64,000 nucleotides of DNA from NCBI RefSeq assembly GCF_017696315.1, contig NZ_JAAORJ010000004.1:79125-143124 (forward strand), read 5' to 3'. This document shows positions 7,674-17,224 of this stretch, piece after piece (positions within the stretch are counted from its first letter, which is position 1; each line of letters starts with the position of its first letter). A program made the translations under genes and the position numbers. A model generated the notes under the pieces. It saw nothing but the letters and a program-made list of their open reading frames with translations. It was not told the DNA's origin and searched no databases. This DNA is from Prochlorococcus marinus XMU1412. GTDB lineage: Bacteria > Cyanobacteriota > Cyanobacteriia > PCC-6307 > Cyanobiaceae.

Positions 7674-9475
7674 AATTTTTCAACTTTTCTATTTTCCCAG
7701 TTAGATTTATAACCACTATTCACTAAAAATCTAGAATACTTATTTAAATCACTTTTTCGAATTCGCCATAAATTATAAATCCCAAATTTGCCCAACTTTT
7801 GATGATTAATTTTTGACCATTGCTCTCGGCGGGTAGAGTATTCATCTATCACGACCAATAGAGATTTATATTCATAATCCGGTTGATCCTCATAATTCTC
7901 TCTTCTATCAGTTTTTAGTCTTTCTGACAGATTAATTAATCCCTCTTCAGTGTTTGCTTCATAAAAAACTATTTGTCTCGAATAATAATGTAATGAAGGT
8001 TTTCTTATCCCGATCATTGCTAAAGTTTCCCTTCCCTCACGAATATCTAAAATTAATTTTGAGATATTCCTTAAAGGTAATTGCCTTGAAGTATCTGCTA
8101 ATTTTCTAATTGGCGACATCAAATAAGATTGCCCAATTAAAAGTAAAATTTGTAGATAAAGGAGGATATTTCTAGACTTTAAAGAAAATAAGATTATTGC
8201 AAGAAGGGTAAATGAAGAGAAGAACAATTTAGCTTTGAAAATAATCCCAGAGCTTATAAGTTCAGATGCAAGATTAGGCATTTCGGGATCATTAATAGAA
8301 CTCAACCAAATATTTGAGAAAAAGAATGCTATTGAGAAGCCAAACAAAATTAAAATATTAAAGATCCAGAGAAATAAATAACTTTTATTTATTTTTTTTA
8401 AGCTTATAAAGCTATTACTTGTTAATAATGCTGCCGCAGGAATTGCTGGCAACCAATAGCTAGGTAGTTTCGTTGCAGAAAGGCTAAAGAATATTAAAAC
8501 TGACGTTAACCAACATAGAGAATATTTATAAAGGGTTTCAGTGACATTGCAACTTTCTTTTGAACTTTTAAAGAAATCCTTAAAGGTTTTAAATATCCCA
8601 TGATACAAAAAAGGAGTGAATGGTAATGAAGCCAATATCATTATGTAAAGAAAAAACCAGAATGGTTCTGAATGATTATTTACAACTGAGGTATATCTTT
8701 GAAAATTATGGTAACCAAAAAAATTATCCCAAAAAGGCTTTCCCTCTTTTAGAAGTTCTAAGACGTACCATGGAACACTAATTAGTATTGTTATTAATAA
8801 ACCCTTCTTAGGGTTTATCTTACTAAGCAAAGTTTCCCAATCCTTTTGGGAAAACAAGAAAGTCGTAATAGTCAATAATGCCAAAACAAATGCAACAGGT
8901 CCTTTAACTAAAATTGCAAAACCTAAAAATAACCAAGCTGAAATACATTGATCATTATTTTCACTTGCCATTCTTCTCCAAAACAAAAGCAGGCTAATCC
9001 CTAAGGTTCCAGTTAAAAGGGCATCACTCACGGCGGTTCTACTCCAAATAATTATTAATGGAGAAAGAGCAAAGCCTAATGAGGCAACTATTGGAGTGAG
9101 GAAATGCCTATCACTCTTCTGTGGCCAACAAAACAACGTATCTCCAATCATCAACATTAAAAATAATGATGCCAAAGCTGAAGGGAGTCTTGCTGAGAGA
9201 GTCCCGAAACTATCCCAAATCTCATTATTCGGTAATGAGTAAAAAAAACCCATGAGCCAATATATTAGTGGAGGCTTATCAAAACGGAATATTCCATTGA
9301 CTTTTGGAGTTAACCAATCACCTGATTCACTCATGGCACGCGCAGCAGCGGCAAATAAAGGGGGAGTTTCATCCACCAATCCTGTACTGCCTAAACCTAA
9401 GATAAATATAATGATCCCACAAACTAAAACTATCAATAAAGTTATAAGCCTTTTTTTTGAGTTAAAAAGAATCAT
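7670..9475 (-). CDS. ArnT-like glycosyltransferase family 39 membrane protein
   Basis: A 601-residue integral membrane protein with about ten to twelve hydrophobic helices. The first external loop has the ArnT/PMT signature: VDETPPLFAAAARAMSESGD with the catalytic-type acidic pair, then FDKPPLIYWLMG. A later LSATKLPSYWLPAIPAAA segment is also typical of the family. These enzymes transfer sugars from lipid-phosphate donors to lipid A or other acceptors on the outer face of the inner membrane. It lies downstream of a GT4 gene with a 6-base gap, so the pair may act in one envelope-glycan pathway. The donor and acceptor are unknown. Confidence 0.88.
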   Translation of the reverse strand: MILFNSKKRLITLLIVLVCGIIIFILGLGSTGLVDETPPLFAAAARAMSESGDWLTPKVNGIFRFDKPPLIYWLMGFFYSLPNNEIWDSFGTLSARLPSALASLFLMLMIGDTLFCWPQKSDRHFLTPIVASLGFALSPLIIIWSRTAVSDALLTGTLGISLLLFWRRMASENNDQCISAWLFLGFAILVKGPVAFVLALLTITTFLFSQKDWETLLSKINPKKGLLITILISVPWYVLELLKEGKPFWDNFFGYHNFQRYTSVVNNHSEPFWFFLYIMILASLPFTPFLYHGIFKTFKDFFKSSKESCNVTETLYKYSLCWLTSVLIFFSLSATKLPSYWLPAIPAAALLTSNSFISLKKINKSYLFLWIFNILILFGFSIAFFFSNIWLSSINDPEMPNLASELISSGIIFKAKLFFSSFTLLAIILFSLKSRNILLYLQILLLIGQSYLMSPIRKLADTSRQLPLRNISKLILDIREGRETLAMIGIRKPSLHYYSRQIVFYEANTEEGLINLSERLKTDRRENYEDQPDYEYKSLLVVIDEYSTRREQWSKINHQKLGKFGIYNLWRIRKSDLNKYSRFLVNSGYKSNWENRKVEKF

Positions 9476-9481
9476 TTAATA

Positions 9482-10558
9482 TTATTTATATTCATGCATT
9501 ACTTTATTAAGCCAGTTCACAACCTTGTTAGCAAATATATCTGCGGAGGCATTTTTTTCTACCCATTCTCTACATTTTTGACGCTTTATATTTTCAATAA
9601 TCTCTACATAAGAAAGCATATTTTTTTTATCATCAGGATCAGCAAGATAACCTGTTTGGCCATGCTGAATAATTTCACTAGGTCCTCCTCTTTTATAAGC
9701 TACAACAGGTACCCCACAGGCTAAAGCTTCAACAATAACGTTCCCATATGCCTCATTCCATTTCGGAGTATTTAGCAACCCTCTGCATTTACCAAGTTCT
9801 TTTTGTAATTCATCGGTTGATAAAAACCCCATCCAATCTATAGCTCCTTGAGGGAATGATTTTTCTATCTTTGAGGCATACATCTCATCTTCTATAAATC
9901 CCCAAACTTTTAATTTTTCGCCAAGTTTATTTGCTACATAAACTGCATCCTCCAAACCTTTCTCCGGAGCGACTCTTCCAACCCATGCCAAGGGTCCCTT
10001 CACTGAATCTTGAAAAATATAATTATCCAAATTAAACCCATTCCCAATAATTGTTGGTTTTTTTATGAATGGATAATCATTAGCTTGCATTTTCGAATGA
10101 AAAGCAAAATTATTAGGATATTCAGTATATACCTTAGAGATTAAATTACTAATTACTGAACTTTCAGAACCCATACTAATAATATGTGCAATGGGTATCT
10201 CTAAATTTAAAGTCATCCATATAGGCAACCAATCATAGGACATGTTTAACAATACATCTGCATGTTTAGCAATATCTATTCCCTTTTCCAGCATTCCTGC
10301 TAAAAGAGAATTGTCTGGGATACTCACGGGAGAGTTATAATTTTGATGCTGCCAACTAATTTGTTCTTCACCTTCCACAAAATGTAATTTTGCTTTTACA
10401 TTACTTTCATGTAACGTTGAATTTTTTGGAGCTACAACTTCAACAGAATGACCTAAAGAAATTAAACCTGAAACTAAAGAATTTAAAGTTAATTCAACTC
10501 CACCACCTTTACCACTCCCAATGAACCCTATTGGAGTACTAATCAAAACTATTCGCAT
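9482..10558 (-). CDS. GT4 family glycosyltransferase (group 1)
   Basis: A 358-residue GT-B fold enzyme. The N-terminal GKGGGVELTLNSLVSGLISL is the acceptor-domain glycine-rich loop. The C-terminal domain has GRVAPEKGLEDAV (donor-domain start) and NEAYGNVIVEALACGVPVVAY with the E-x7-E motif of retaining GT4 enzymes. It probably acts on the cytoplasmic membrane face. Downstream, 6 bases away, is the GT39 gene; upstream, 28 bases away, is a DMT transporter, giving a three-gene same-strand group. Sugar specificity cannot be read. Confidence 0.9.
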   Translation of the reverse strand: MRIVLISTPIGFIGSGKGGGVELTLNSLVSGLISLGHSVEVVAPKNSTLHESNVKAKLHFVEGEEQISWQHQNYNSPVSIPDNSLLAGMLEKGIDIAKHADVLLNMSYDWLPIWMTLNLEIPIAHIISMGSESSVISNLISKVYTEYPNNFAFHSKMQANDYPFIKKPTIIGNGFNLDNYIFQDSVKGPLAWVGRVAPEKGLEDAVYVANKLGEKLKVWGFIEDEMYASKIEKSFPQGAIDWMGFLSTDELQKELGKCRGLLNTPKWNEAYGNVIVEALACGVPVVAYKRGGPSEIIQHGQTGYLADPDDKKNMLSYVEIIENIKRQKCREWVEKNASADIFANKVVNWLNKVMHEYK

Positions 10559-10586
10559 TATTAGACTTTTTACAAAAAGAAACTAA

Positions 10587-11528
10587 TTAAATAGTAGTAT
10601 CAGAAAATTTATTTTCCCATAAACTCTTTCTCTGGCTTACAAAAAATACTGAGATAAGAACAAACACCACTCCTATCCACTGCACAGTAGTGAGTCTTTC
10701 ATCTAACCAAACACCTCCACTGAGAAGAGCAAATACAGGTGTTAAAAATGCAAGAGTACTAAATCCAGTTATTTCTTTATTATTGGCAAAGTAGAAAAAC
10801 AATCCATAAGCTATTGCTCCTCCAAAAATACTTGCAAATGTCATAAGTCCCCAATCAAATATTGACCAATCTGGAATTATTGTGAAATTTGATTTTAAGC
10901 AGTGCTTAATAATTAAGGGCAAGCTGCCTAAAACCATATGCCAACCTGTAACTGCCACTGGATCACTTTTAGTACAAGTGAATCTAATTAAAATTGTTCC
11001 TAATGCCATAGCGAGAGAAGCTGCAAGCATCCATAATTCTCCAAAGTTAAAAGCAACATCACTTATAGACTTATCAGACATCAGCCACCAATTCCCTAAA
11101 AATTCTTGTGGAACTCCTAAAAATACTATTCCTCCCAAGCCAAAAAGTAATCCTAACCATCCTATTGGATTAATTAAATTCCCAAAGATTGCCCTCGCTA
11201 AAATAGCTACCAAAAGCGGTTGAGAATCAATTAATACAGAACCTAAACCTGCTCCAGTTTTTTCAATACCATAAGTTAAAAACAACTGAAAAAAAGTGGC
11301 ATCAACAATCGTAAAAACAAAAAACCATTTCAAATCGCATCTATAAATTTTTAAATCTCTTTTAAACAAATATGTTGTTATTAGAACAAGAATCCCTGCA
11401 GGAAGTAATCTTAAAGAAGCCACAAACTCTGGCCCAGCACTTGATACTAGAGGAGTCATTGCCGCCATTGAAGTACCCCAAAGTGCAAAAGGGAGTATCA
11501 TTAAAAACCAATTTAGGATTGAATTCAT
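10587..11528 (-). CDS. EamA/DMT superfamily transporter
   Basis: A 313-residue protein with ten predicted helices in two EamA repeats. The first repeat includes ALWGTSMAAMTPLV and SLRLLPAGILVLI; the second includes LAASLAMALGTILIRF and ends FLTPVFALLSGGVWLDERL, the conserved end-of-repeat motif. DMT members export metabolites such as amino acids or nucleotide sugars. It is first in the minus-strand group with GT4 and GT39, but that may be chance. It is divergent from sppA, with 52 bases between. Confidence 0.9.
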   Translation of the reverse strand: MNSILNWFLMILPFALWGTSMAAMTPLVSSAGPEFVASLRLLPAGILVLITTYLFKRDLKIYRCDLKWFFVFTIVDATFFQLFLTYGIEKTGAGLGSVLIDSQPLLVAILARAIFGNLINPIGWLGLLFGLGGIVFLGVPQEFLGNWWLMSDKSISDVAFNFGELWMLAASLAMALGTILIRFTCTKSDPVAVTGWHMVLGSLPLIIKHCLKSNFTIIPDWSIFDWGLMTFASIFGGAIAYGLFFYFANNKEITGFSTLAFLTPVFALLSGGVWLDERLTTVQWIGVVFVLISVFFVSQRKSLWENKFSDTTI

Positions 11529-11580
11529 TAGGTCTGCTGATAGTCTTTTTAAAGTAGTTTTATGTATTTACCTTAAAAGA

Positions 11581-12390
11581 ATGATTTGGCCTTTTAGACG
11601 AAAGTCAAAAAAAAGAATAGCTCGTATAGTAATTGATGAGGCTATTACAAGTTCAACAAGAGTTTCAGTCCTTAAAGCTCTTCAACAAATTGAGGATAGA
11701 GAATTTCCTGCTTTAATCGTGAGAATTGATTCTCCAGGGGGTACAGTTGGGGATAGCCAAGAAATATACTCTGCTATTAAAAGGCTTAAAGATAAAGGTT
11801 GTAAAGTCATTGCTAGTTTTGGGAACATCTCAGCATCAGGAGGCGTTTACATTGGTGTTGCATCTGACAAAATAGTTGCTAATCCAGGCACAATTACAGG
11901 ATCTATTGGTGTGATTATAAGAGGAAATAATTTATCTAAATTATTAGATAAAATCGGCATTAAATTTGAGACAGTTAAAAGCGGTGTATTTAAAGACATA
12001 CTTTCTCCAGATAAACCTCTAAGTGAGGAAGGTAGAGGTCTACTCCAAGGGCTTATAGATGAAAGTTATAAACAATTTACTGAAGCTGTCGCTGAAGGAA
12101 GGAATTTACCTGTTGAGGAAGTAAGAAAATTTGCTGATGGAAGAATATTCACTGGAACACAAGCACTCGAACTTGGTCTTGTTGATAAGGTTGGAGATGA
12201 ATTTGTTGCAAGGGAGCTAGCTGCTGAGATGGTTAATATTGATCCAAAAATTCAGCCCCTAACATTTGGGAAGAAGAAGAAAAAAATACTTGGACTAATT
12301 CCTGGGAGTAGAGTGATTGAAAAAATTATCAATAATATCTCTTTTGAGTTTGACTCATCTAATAAAGTACTTTGGTTATATAAGCCTTAA
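11581..12390 (+). CDS. sppA: signal peptide peptidase SppA (S49 family)
   Basis: A 269-residue short-form S49 serine protease. The oxyanion block RIDSPGGTVGDSQEIY and the catalytic serine region NISASGGVYIGVASD are present, followed by NPGTITGSIGV. The general-base lysine lies in SGVFKDILSPDKPL. SppA degrades cleaved signal peptides or trims membrane proteins. No clear N-terminal membrane helix is seen, so it may be peripheral. The downstream aroH starts 6 bases after the stop, indicating an operon. Confidence 0.95.
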   Translation: MIWPFRRKSKKRIARIVIDEAITSSTRVSVLKALQQIEDREFPALIVRIDSPGGTVGDSQEIYSAIKRLKDKGCKVIASFGNISASGGVYIGVASDKIVANPGTITGSIGVIIRGNNLSKLLDKIGIKFETVKSGVFKDILSPDKPLSEEGRGLLQGLIDESYKQFTEAVAEGRNLPVEEVRKFADGRIFTGTQALELGLVDKVGDEFVARELAAEMVNIDPKIQPLTFGKKKKKILGLIPGSRVIEKIINNISFEFDSSNKVLWLYKP

Positions 12391-12396
12391 ATCGAT

Positions 12397-12780
12397 ATGT
12401 ATGAAAAAATGAAAGATGATTATAAAATTACATTTATCCGTGGAGCTACAACAGCATCCGGGAATTCTATTAGGGAAATAGAAGTTGCCGTAGTGGAACT
12501 AATTGATGAATTAATTTCACGAAACAATCTAATTAAGAAGAACATACTATCCATTACATTCACAGCTACAAAAGACTTGAATGCATGTTTCCCCGCTTCA
12601 ATTGCGAGGAAATTTAATGGGCTTGATTCAGTTGCCTTTTTAGACTGCCAACAAATGCACGTATCAAATGATGTTGATTTTTGTATAAGAATAATGGCTC
12701 AAGTTTTATTGCCGCCAAATTATGCAATAAGGCACCCTTATTTAAAAGGCGCTGCAAAATTAAGGGCCGATAGATGTTAA
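12397..12780 (+). CDS. aroH: chorismate mutase, AroH type
   Basis: A 127-residue AroH-fold chorismate mutase, which converts chorismate to prephenate for Phe/Tyr synthesis. FIRGATTASGNS carries the first catalytic arginine, CIRIMAQVL the second, FPASIARKF the conserved middle, and AIRHPYLKGAAKLR the C-terminal Tyr and Arg. In the block DCQQMHV, the position matching Bacillus subtilis Glu78 (CMQEMDV) is Gln. I recall similar QQMHV forms in other cyanobacteria, so it is probably lineage-specific. ATG at 12397 is 6 bases after sppA; a second ATG at 12409 is possible. Confidence 0.93.
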   Translation: MYEKMKDDYKITFIRGATTASGNSIREIEVAVVELIDELISRNNLIKKNILSITFTATKDLNACFPASIARKFNGLDSVAFLDCQQMHVSNDVDFCIRIMAQVLLPPNYAIRHPYLKGAAKLRADRC

Positions 12781-12850
12781 CCTTAGTGAAATTATATCTC
12801 TGTTCTAAACTTTAATAGCACTAACTAAACCTTTAGATTCGCTTCCTTTA

Positions 12851-13429
12851 ATGTTAAAAATCACAAAGAAACATACTTTAAATCTTAAAATTTTAAGATT
12901 TTTTATTATCCCCACAATTTTAGTTTTAACTCCTTTTTTTAATAACATCCAAGATGCTAAAGCGGGGCTGGAATTCCAGTGGGATCAAGACGATAGTTAT
13001 AGAAGATTAAAGTGGTTTCAAAAAGAAAAAAGAAGGAGATTTAGAAATACAATTTATTTTTTCTTGAGGCCATCTGATAGAAGAACTGATCTCTTAAAAA
13101 TTAATCTAGCTATTCCTAAGACCTTTAAATCCACTCTAAATAATGAAAAAATTAGTTTTTGCAAAGTAAAAATAGGTGGTTATGAGAGTAGAACTAAATG
13201 TTTAGAGGACATTCCAGCTGATTTCGAAATCAAGACTGATGAATCAGGCTTACGTTCATTAGATATTTACCCCTATAGCCCAATTCCCTCTAACAAAGAA
13301 AGTTATGCAATTGTCTTTAAAATCTTTAATCCAAAGAAATCAGGTTTATTTCAATTTCATTCATTTGGGCAACCTAAAGGGAAATCATTTTCAAGTTATT
13401 TAGGAAGCTGGACTATAGTGATCGATTAA
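12851..13429 (+). CDS. DUF2808 family secreted protein
   Basis: A 192-residue protein with an N-terminal signal peptide: basic start, hydrophobic IIPTILVLTPFF and a likely cleavage after AKA before GLEFQWD. The mature part has RRLKWFQKEKRRRFRNTIYFFLRPSDRRTD (in parts) and ends with SYLGSWTIVID, matching cyanobacterial DUF2808. Two cysteines, in SFCKVKIGGYES and TKCLEDIP, may form a disulphide. Periplasmic location is expected and the function is unknown. Confidence 0.8.
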   Translation: MLKITKKHTLNLKILRFFIIPTILVLTPFFNNIQDAKAGLEFQWDQDDSYRRLKWFQKEKRRRFRNTIYFFLRPSDRRTDLLKINLAIPKTFKSTLNNEKISFCKVKIGGYESRTKCLEDIPADFEIKTDESGLRSLDIYPYSPIPSNKESYAIVFKIFNPKKSGLFQFHSFGQPKGKSFSSYLGSWTIVID

Positions 13430-13459
13430 ATGATAAATTAAATAGGGATAATTAAACAA

Positions 13460-13597
13460 ATGACTAAAAGAACTTTTGGCGGAACTTCAAGAAAAAGAAA
13501 ACGTGTATCTGGTTTTAGAGTAAGAATGCGTTCTCATACAGGTAGAAGAGTTATTAAAAGCAGAAGACAAAAAGGTAGAGAAAGGATAGCTGTATAA
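13460..13597 (+). CDS. rpmH: 50S ribosomal protein L34
   Basis: A 45-residue basic protein read directly from the sequence: it starts [15 protein letters not shown], continues with [15 protein letters not shown] and ends RERIAV. This is the L34 family, which binds 23S rRNA near the peptide exit tunnel. It precedes rnpA by 12 bases, the conserved bacterial rpmH-rnpA order. No dnaA or oriC is visible nearby, which is usual in marine cyanobacteria. The short length explains why it is easily missed. Confidence 0.97.
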
Positions 13598-13609
13598 ATT
13601 TTAATTTAA

Positions 13610-13996
13610 ATGGCCTTACCTAAGGATATGCGTTTAAAAGGTCACAGGACTTTTAATTATATTCACAAAAATTCCATAACATATCATGGAAAATTAATGA
13701 CATTTAAAGTTGCAAGATCAAATCCAGCAATACTCTTAACCCATAAATTTAAAGATACTTCAAACAGTTTTAGGGTTGCAATTGCTATTAGCAAAAAAGT
13801 TTCTAAAAAAGCTGTAGAAAGAAATAAATTAAGAAGAATTCTGCAAGAGTGGTTATTAACAAACATTCAAAAAATTAATAACCACAAACCTTATTGGTTA
13901 CTTGTTAACCTTAAATTTGGGGATTTCTGCAATGATAAAAGTACACTTTTGGAGGAATTTCAAAACTTAATGTTCAAATCTCGTCTAATCAAATGA
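13610..13996 (+). CDS. rnpA: ribonuclease P protein component
   Basis: A 128-residue protein with the RnpA signature AIAISKKVSKKAVERNKLRR (the RNR motif that contacts the RNase P RNA) and an N-terminal MRLKGHRTFNYIHKN. RNase P matures the 5' ends of tRNAs. It follows rpmH by 12 bases and overlaps the next gene by four bases (ATGA), indicating coupled translation in the rpmH-rnpA-PH-yidC cluster. Confidence 0.96.
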   Translation: MALPKDMRLKGHRTFNYIHKNSITYHGKLMTFKVARSNPAILLTHKFKDTSNSFRVAIAISKKVSKKAVERNKLRRILQEWLLTNIQKINNHKPYWLLVNLKFGDFCNDKSTLLEEFQNLMFKSRLIK

Positions 13997-14406
13997 TTAA
14001 CATGAATGAAGAAACCTTTTATGAAGGTGGTCCTGCTAAAAGTGATTTAATAATAAATCTACTAGCAGGAATCACTATACTTGGTTTGCCATTTACCTTT
14101 GCCGCAATAGTTAGAGCATTGTGGTTAAGATATAAAATTACAAATAAAAGAATTACAATAGATGGTGGGTGGTTTGGTAAAAACAAAACACAAGTCTCAT
14201 TAAGTAACATTGAAGAAATCAGATCTATACCAAGGGGATTTGGTTCATATGGTGATATGGTTCTTATCCTTAACGATGGATCAAAGGTTGAAATGAAATC
14301 ATTACCTTTATTCCGAGAAAAGCAAAAATTTATTGAAGAAATTATAAATAAAAGATCACAAATCCCAAATCTTAACGAGGTAGAGGGTTTTGCTACTAAA
14401 TCCTAA
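13993..14406 (+). CDS. PH domain-containing membrane protein
   Basis: A 137-residue protein. Residues about 14-40 form a hydrophobic region (SDLIINLLAGITILGLPFTF, AAIVRALWLR) and the rest is a bacterial PH-like domain: YKITNKRITIDGGWFGKNK then QVSLSNIEEIRSIPRG. Such genes are found between rnpA and yidC in cyanobacteria and may serve in membrane-protein insertion, but this is inference from position. The start overlaps the rnpA stop; a second ATG lies three codons in. Confidence 0.85.
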   Translation: MINMNEETFYEGGPAKSDLIINLLAGITILGLPFTFAAIVRALWLRYKITNKRITIDGGWFGKNKTQVSLSNIEEIRSIPRGFGSYGDMVLILNDGSKVEMKSLPLFREKQKFIEEIINKRSQIPNLNEVEGFATKS

Positions 14407-14478
14407 ATAAATTAATTACAAAAATCTTTTTTTCCTGTAAAATAAAATGTCTAGTAAAATTACACTCTTTTTAATATC

Positions 14479-15621
14479 GTGATAGGGTTCATTTCTGAAA
14501 AATTACTTATCCCTATTCTAGACTTTTTCTACGGTTTAGTCCCTAGTTATGGCCTAGCAATCGTTGCATTAACAGTTGTCATTAGAATTGCACTTTTCCC
14601 TCTAAGCGCTGGTTCCATTAGAAGCGCAAGGAGGATGAAGATTGCCCAACCAGTAATGCAAAAAAGGCAAGCAGAAATAAAATCTAGGTTTTCGGGTGAT
14701 CCAAAAAAACAGCAAGAAGAACTTGGGAAATTAATGAATGAGTTTGGCAGTCCCCTCGCAGGTTGCCTTCCCCTAATCGTCCAAATGCCTGTCCTATTCG
14801 CATTGTTTGCAACCCTAAGAGGCTCTCCATTCGCTGATGTTCCTTACAGCATAAATCTCAAGGTCGTCCCACAAGATCAAGTAGCAGCAATTGATCCAAA
14901 ACCTTACAAATCCCCACGCCATTCTATATTTATTACAGAAAAATCACATTTTCCTGTAATAGCAACTATCCCTAGTGGAACAAAATTAGGAACTGAAGAA
15001 TCTATAAAAGTAAATTTGCAAACAACAAATGGTAATAGCTATTCGGATGTTTTATCTAAATATGACAACGGTTCTAAATTCCTCCCCACTTGGAAGGTTT
15101 CTAAAGGATCCGAAAATCTTAAGGTTTCCCAAGACGGTACAGTAACAGCAATTAAACCGGGTGATGCAACAATAGAGGCGAAAATCCCTGGTCTTGCGGC
15201 AAAAAGTGGTTTTTTATTTATTAAAGCTCTTGGCCAAGTTGGTTTTTATGTAGATGGAGCAATTAATTGGGATATTGCTGCATTAGTTGGTGCCTTTGGG
15301 TTAACCTTACTTCTCTCTCAAGTTTTATCAAGTCAGGGGATGCCTGCGAATCCACAGCAATCCACAGCAAATAAAATTACACCAGTTATGATTACTGGAA
15401 TGTTCTTGTTTTTCCCACTACCAGCTGGGGTTTTACTATACATGGTTGTTGCTAATATTTTCCAGGCATTTCAGACTTTTTTGCTTAATAAAGAAGCTCT
15501 TCCTGAGAATTTACAGAAAATTTTGGATCAACAATTATTAGCAAAAAATGAAGTAATTACCACTTCTGCTTCAACTATCTCAGATAAGAGATTACCTTTC
15601 GAACCTAATAGTAAAAAATAG
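14479..15621 (+). CDS. yidC: membrane protein insertase YidC, with a Big_2-like insert
   Basis: A 380-residue YidC/Oxa1/Alb3 insertase from GTG. The first core helix region [21 protein letters not shown] has the conserved Arg in the hydrophilic groove, followed by a coiled-coil loop ([20 protein letters not shown], in part) and [20 protein letters not shown] segment from about residue 128 to 252 is inserted before the last helices; its end ([20 protein letters not shown]) resembles a bacterial Ig-like group 2 fold. The C-terminal helices and a soluble tail follow. It inserts membrane proteins, including those of thylakoids. It is 15 bases upstream of ycf46. Confidence 0.95.
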   Translation: MIGFISEKLLIPILDFFYGLVPSYGLAIVALTVVIRIALFPLSAGSIRSARRMKIAQPVMQKRQAEIKSRFSGDPKKQQEELGKLMNEFGSPLAGCLPLIVQMPVLFALFATLRGSPFADVPYSINLKVVPQDQVAAIDPKPYKSPRHSIFITEKSHFPVIATIPSGTKLGTEESIKVNLQTTNGNSYSDVLSKYDNGSKFLPTWKVSKGSENLKVSQDGTVTAIKPGDATIEAKIPGLAAKSGFLFIKALGQVGFYVDGAINWDIAALVGAFGLTLLLSQVLSSQGMPANPQQSTANKITPVMITGMFLFFPLPAGVLLYMVVANIFQAFQTFLLNKEALPENLQKILDQQLLAKNEVITTSASTISDKRLPFEPNSKK

Positions 15622-15636
15622 TCTTGATCTTAAATA

Positions 15637-17103
15637 ATGAATTCTTGGTGTAGAAATTTAGAATTACTCATAAAATCAAGAAACTCATTAATTTGGATTA
15701 GGACTAAAGAAGAGGAAAGATTAGAAAAATTAGTTAATTTATCTTGTGAAAGAATAAATATAAAAAGATTCGTTTCCTGGGATTGTGTTAGCGGTATAAA
15801 AGGATTAATAAATGAAGAAGGTAAATTTTCTAACAATCCGTTAGGAGTACTTAATTGGCTTAAAGAACTAAATTCTGAAGTTTCAACAGTTTTATTAGTC
15901 AAAGATTTTCATAAATTTTATGATGATCCATCTATCAATAGAACTATTAAAGAACTATCCTCAGCGCTTAAAAAAACTAGTCATAATTTAATTATTAGTT
16001 CTCATTTATTTCCATCATCAGAAGAGTTGGATGAATTAATGGCAATTGTAAGTTTACCTTTACCTGACCAAAGAGAATTGAGAAATCTAATAAAACAAAT
16101 TGCTATCAACACCAATTCAAATCTAGAGGAACAAGACTTAAACGAACTTTCTATAGCTTCAAGTGGACTTACCGAAATAAAAGTAAAGCAAGTCACTGCA
16201 AAGGCCCTTGCCCAAAGAGGAAAAATAAGTAAAGAAGATATTAAAGATATTCTTGAAGAGAAAAAACAAGTTATCGCTAGAAGCGAAATTTTAGAATTTT
16301 TCGAAGCCAAGTCAAGTCAAGATGATATTGGTGGTTTAAATGTTTTAAAAGTTTGGCTTAATCAAAGATACAGGGCCTTTTCTAAAGAAGCTAGGGACTA
16401 TGGATTGCCTATTCCCAAGGGAGTCTTACTCATTGGAGCTCAAGGAACAGGGAAATCGTTAACAGCAAAATCAATTTCTAAGAGTTGGTCGATGCCGCTC
16501 CTTAGGCTAGATGTTGGAAGACTATTTTCTAGCCTTGTTGGTTCAAGCGAAGCAAGAACAAGAGAAGCAATATTAAGAGCTGAGGCAATGTCTCCTTGTA
16601 TCCTTTGGATCGATGAAATTGACAAGGGCTTTGGTGGCGATGCCAGAAGTGATGGAGGAACAAGTCAAAGGGTTTTGGCAAGTTTGCTAACTTGGATGGC
16701 TGAAAAAGAATCCGCCGTATTTGTCATAGCTACCGCTAATGCTATAGATAAGCTTCCTGCTGAATTATTAAGAAAAGGTAGATTTGATGAGATATTTTTT
16801 CTTGATTTACCAGATTCTGAAGAAAGATTAAGTATTCTGGATCTGCACTTAAAAAAAAGAAGACGAAATTACAGTTTTCCTCTTTCCACTATTATAGATA
16901 GAACAGATGGATTCTCAGGTGCAGAACTTGAACAAGCAGTGATTGAGGGGATGCATATTTCATTCTCTGAAAATAGAGAACTTATGGAGAAAGATTTAAT
17001 AAAGGCAGTCTCTGAATTAGTTCCCTTATCTAGAACAGCTAAGGAGCAAATTAATTTACTAAAAGAATGGTCAACTACTGGGCGGGCTAGATCTGCATCA
17101 TAG
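15637..17103 (+). CDS. ycf46: AAA ATPase, Ycf46-like
   Basis: A 488-residue protein with a degenerate N-terminal AAA-like domain (about 1-220) and an active C-terminal AAA domain. Walker A is GAQGTGKS, Walker B is CILWIDEIDK, and the second region of homology contains ELLRKGRFDEIFFLDLP with the arginine finger. The overall arrangement fits Ycf46, an ATPase of cyanobacteria and red-algal plastids linked to photosynthetic carbon uptake. It follows yidC closely. The exact substrate is unknown. Confidence 0.9.
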   Translation: MNSWCRNLELLIKSRNSLIWIRTKEEERLEKLVNLSCERINIKRFVSWDCVSGIKGLINEEGKFSNNPLGVLNWLKELNSEVSTVLLVKDFHKFYDDPSINRTIKELSSALKKTSHNLIISSHLFPSSEELDELMAIVSLPLPDQRELRNLIKQIAINTNSNLEEQDLNELSIASSGLTEIKVKQVTAKALAQRGKISKEDIKDILEEKKQVIARSEILEFFEAKSSQDDIGGLNVLKVWLNQRYRAFSKEARDYGLPIPKGVLLIGAQGTGKSLTAKSISKSWSMPLLRLDVGRLFSSLVGSSEARTREAILRAEAMSPCILWIDEIDKGFGGDARSDGGTSQRVLASLLTWMAEKESAVFVIATANAIDKLPAELLRKGRFDEIFFLDLPDSEERLSILDLHLKKRRRNYSFPLSTIIDRTDGFSGAELEQAVIEGMHISFSENRELMEKDLIKAVSELVPLSRTAKEQINLLKEWSTTGRARSAS

Positions 17104-17224
17104 TTAAAAAATCCCATCTAAAATACTCCGTAAGTTAGAAATCACTAATTTAGTTAATTTTTAGTCAAAAATCCCTAATATTGAATTTAGATTAACTATT
17201 TTAATGAAGGTATAAAAAAAAATA

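Noticed and set aside
10882-11223. Plus-strand ORF of 113 codons opposite the DMT transporter
   Set aside because: It is an antisense shadow of a ten-helix transporter with clear EamA repeats, and no start signal was seen.
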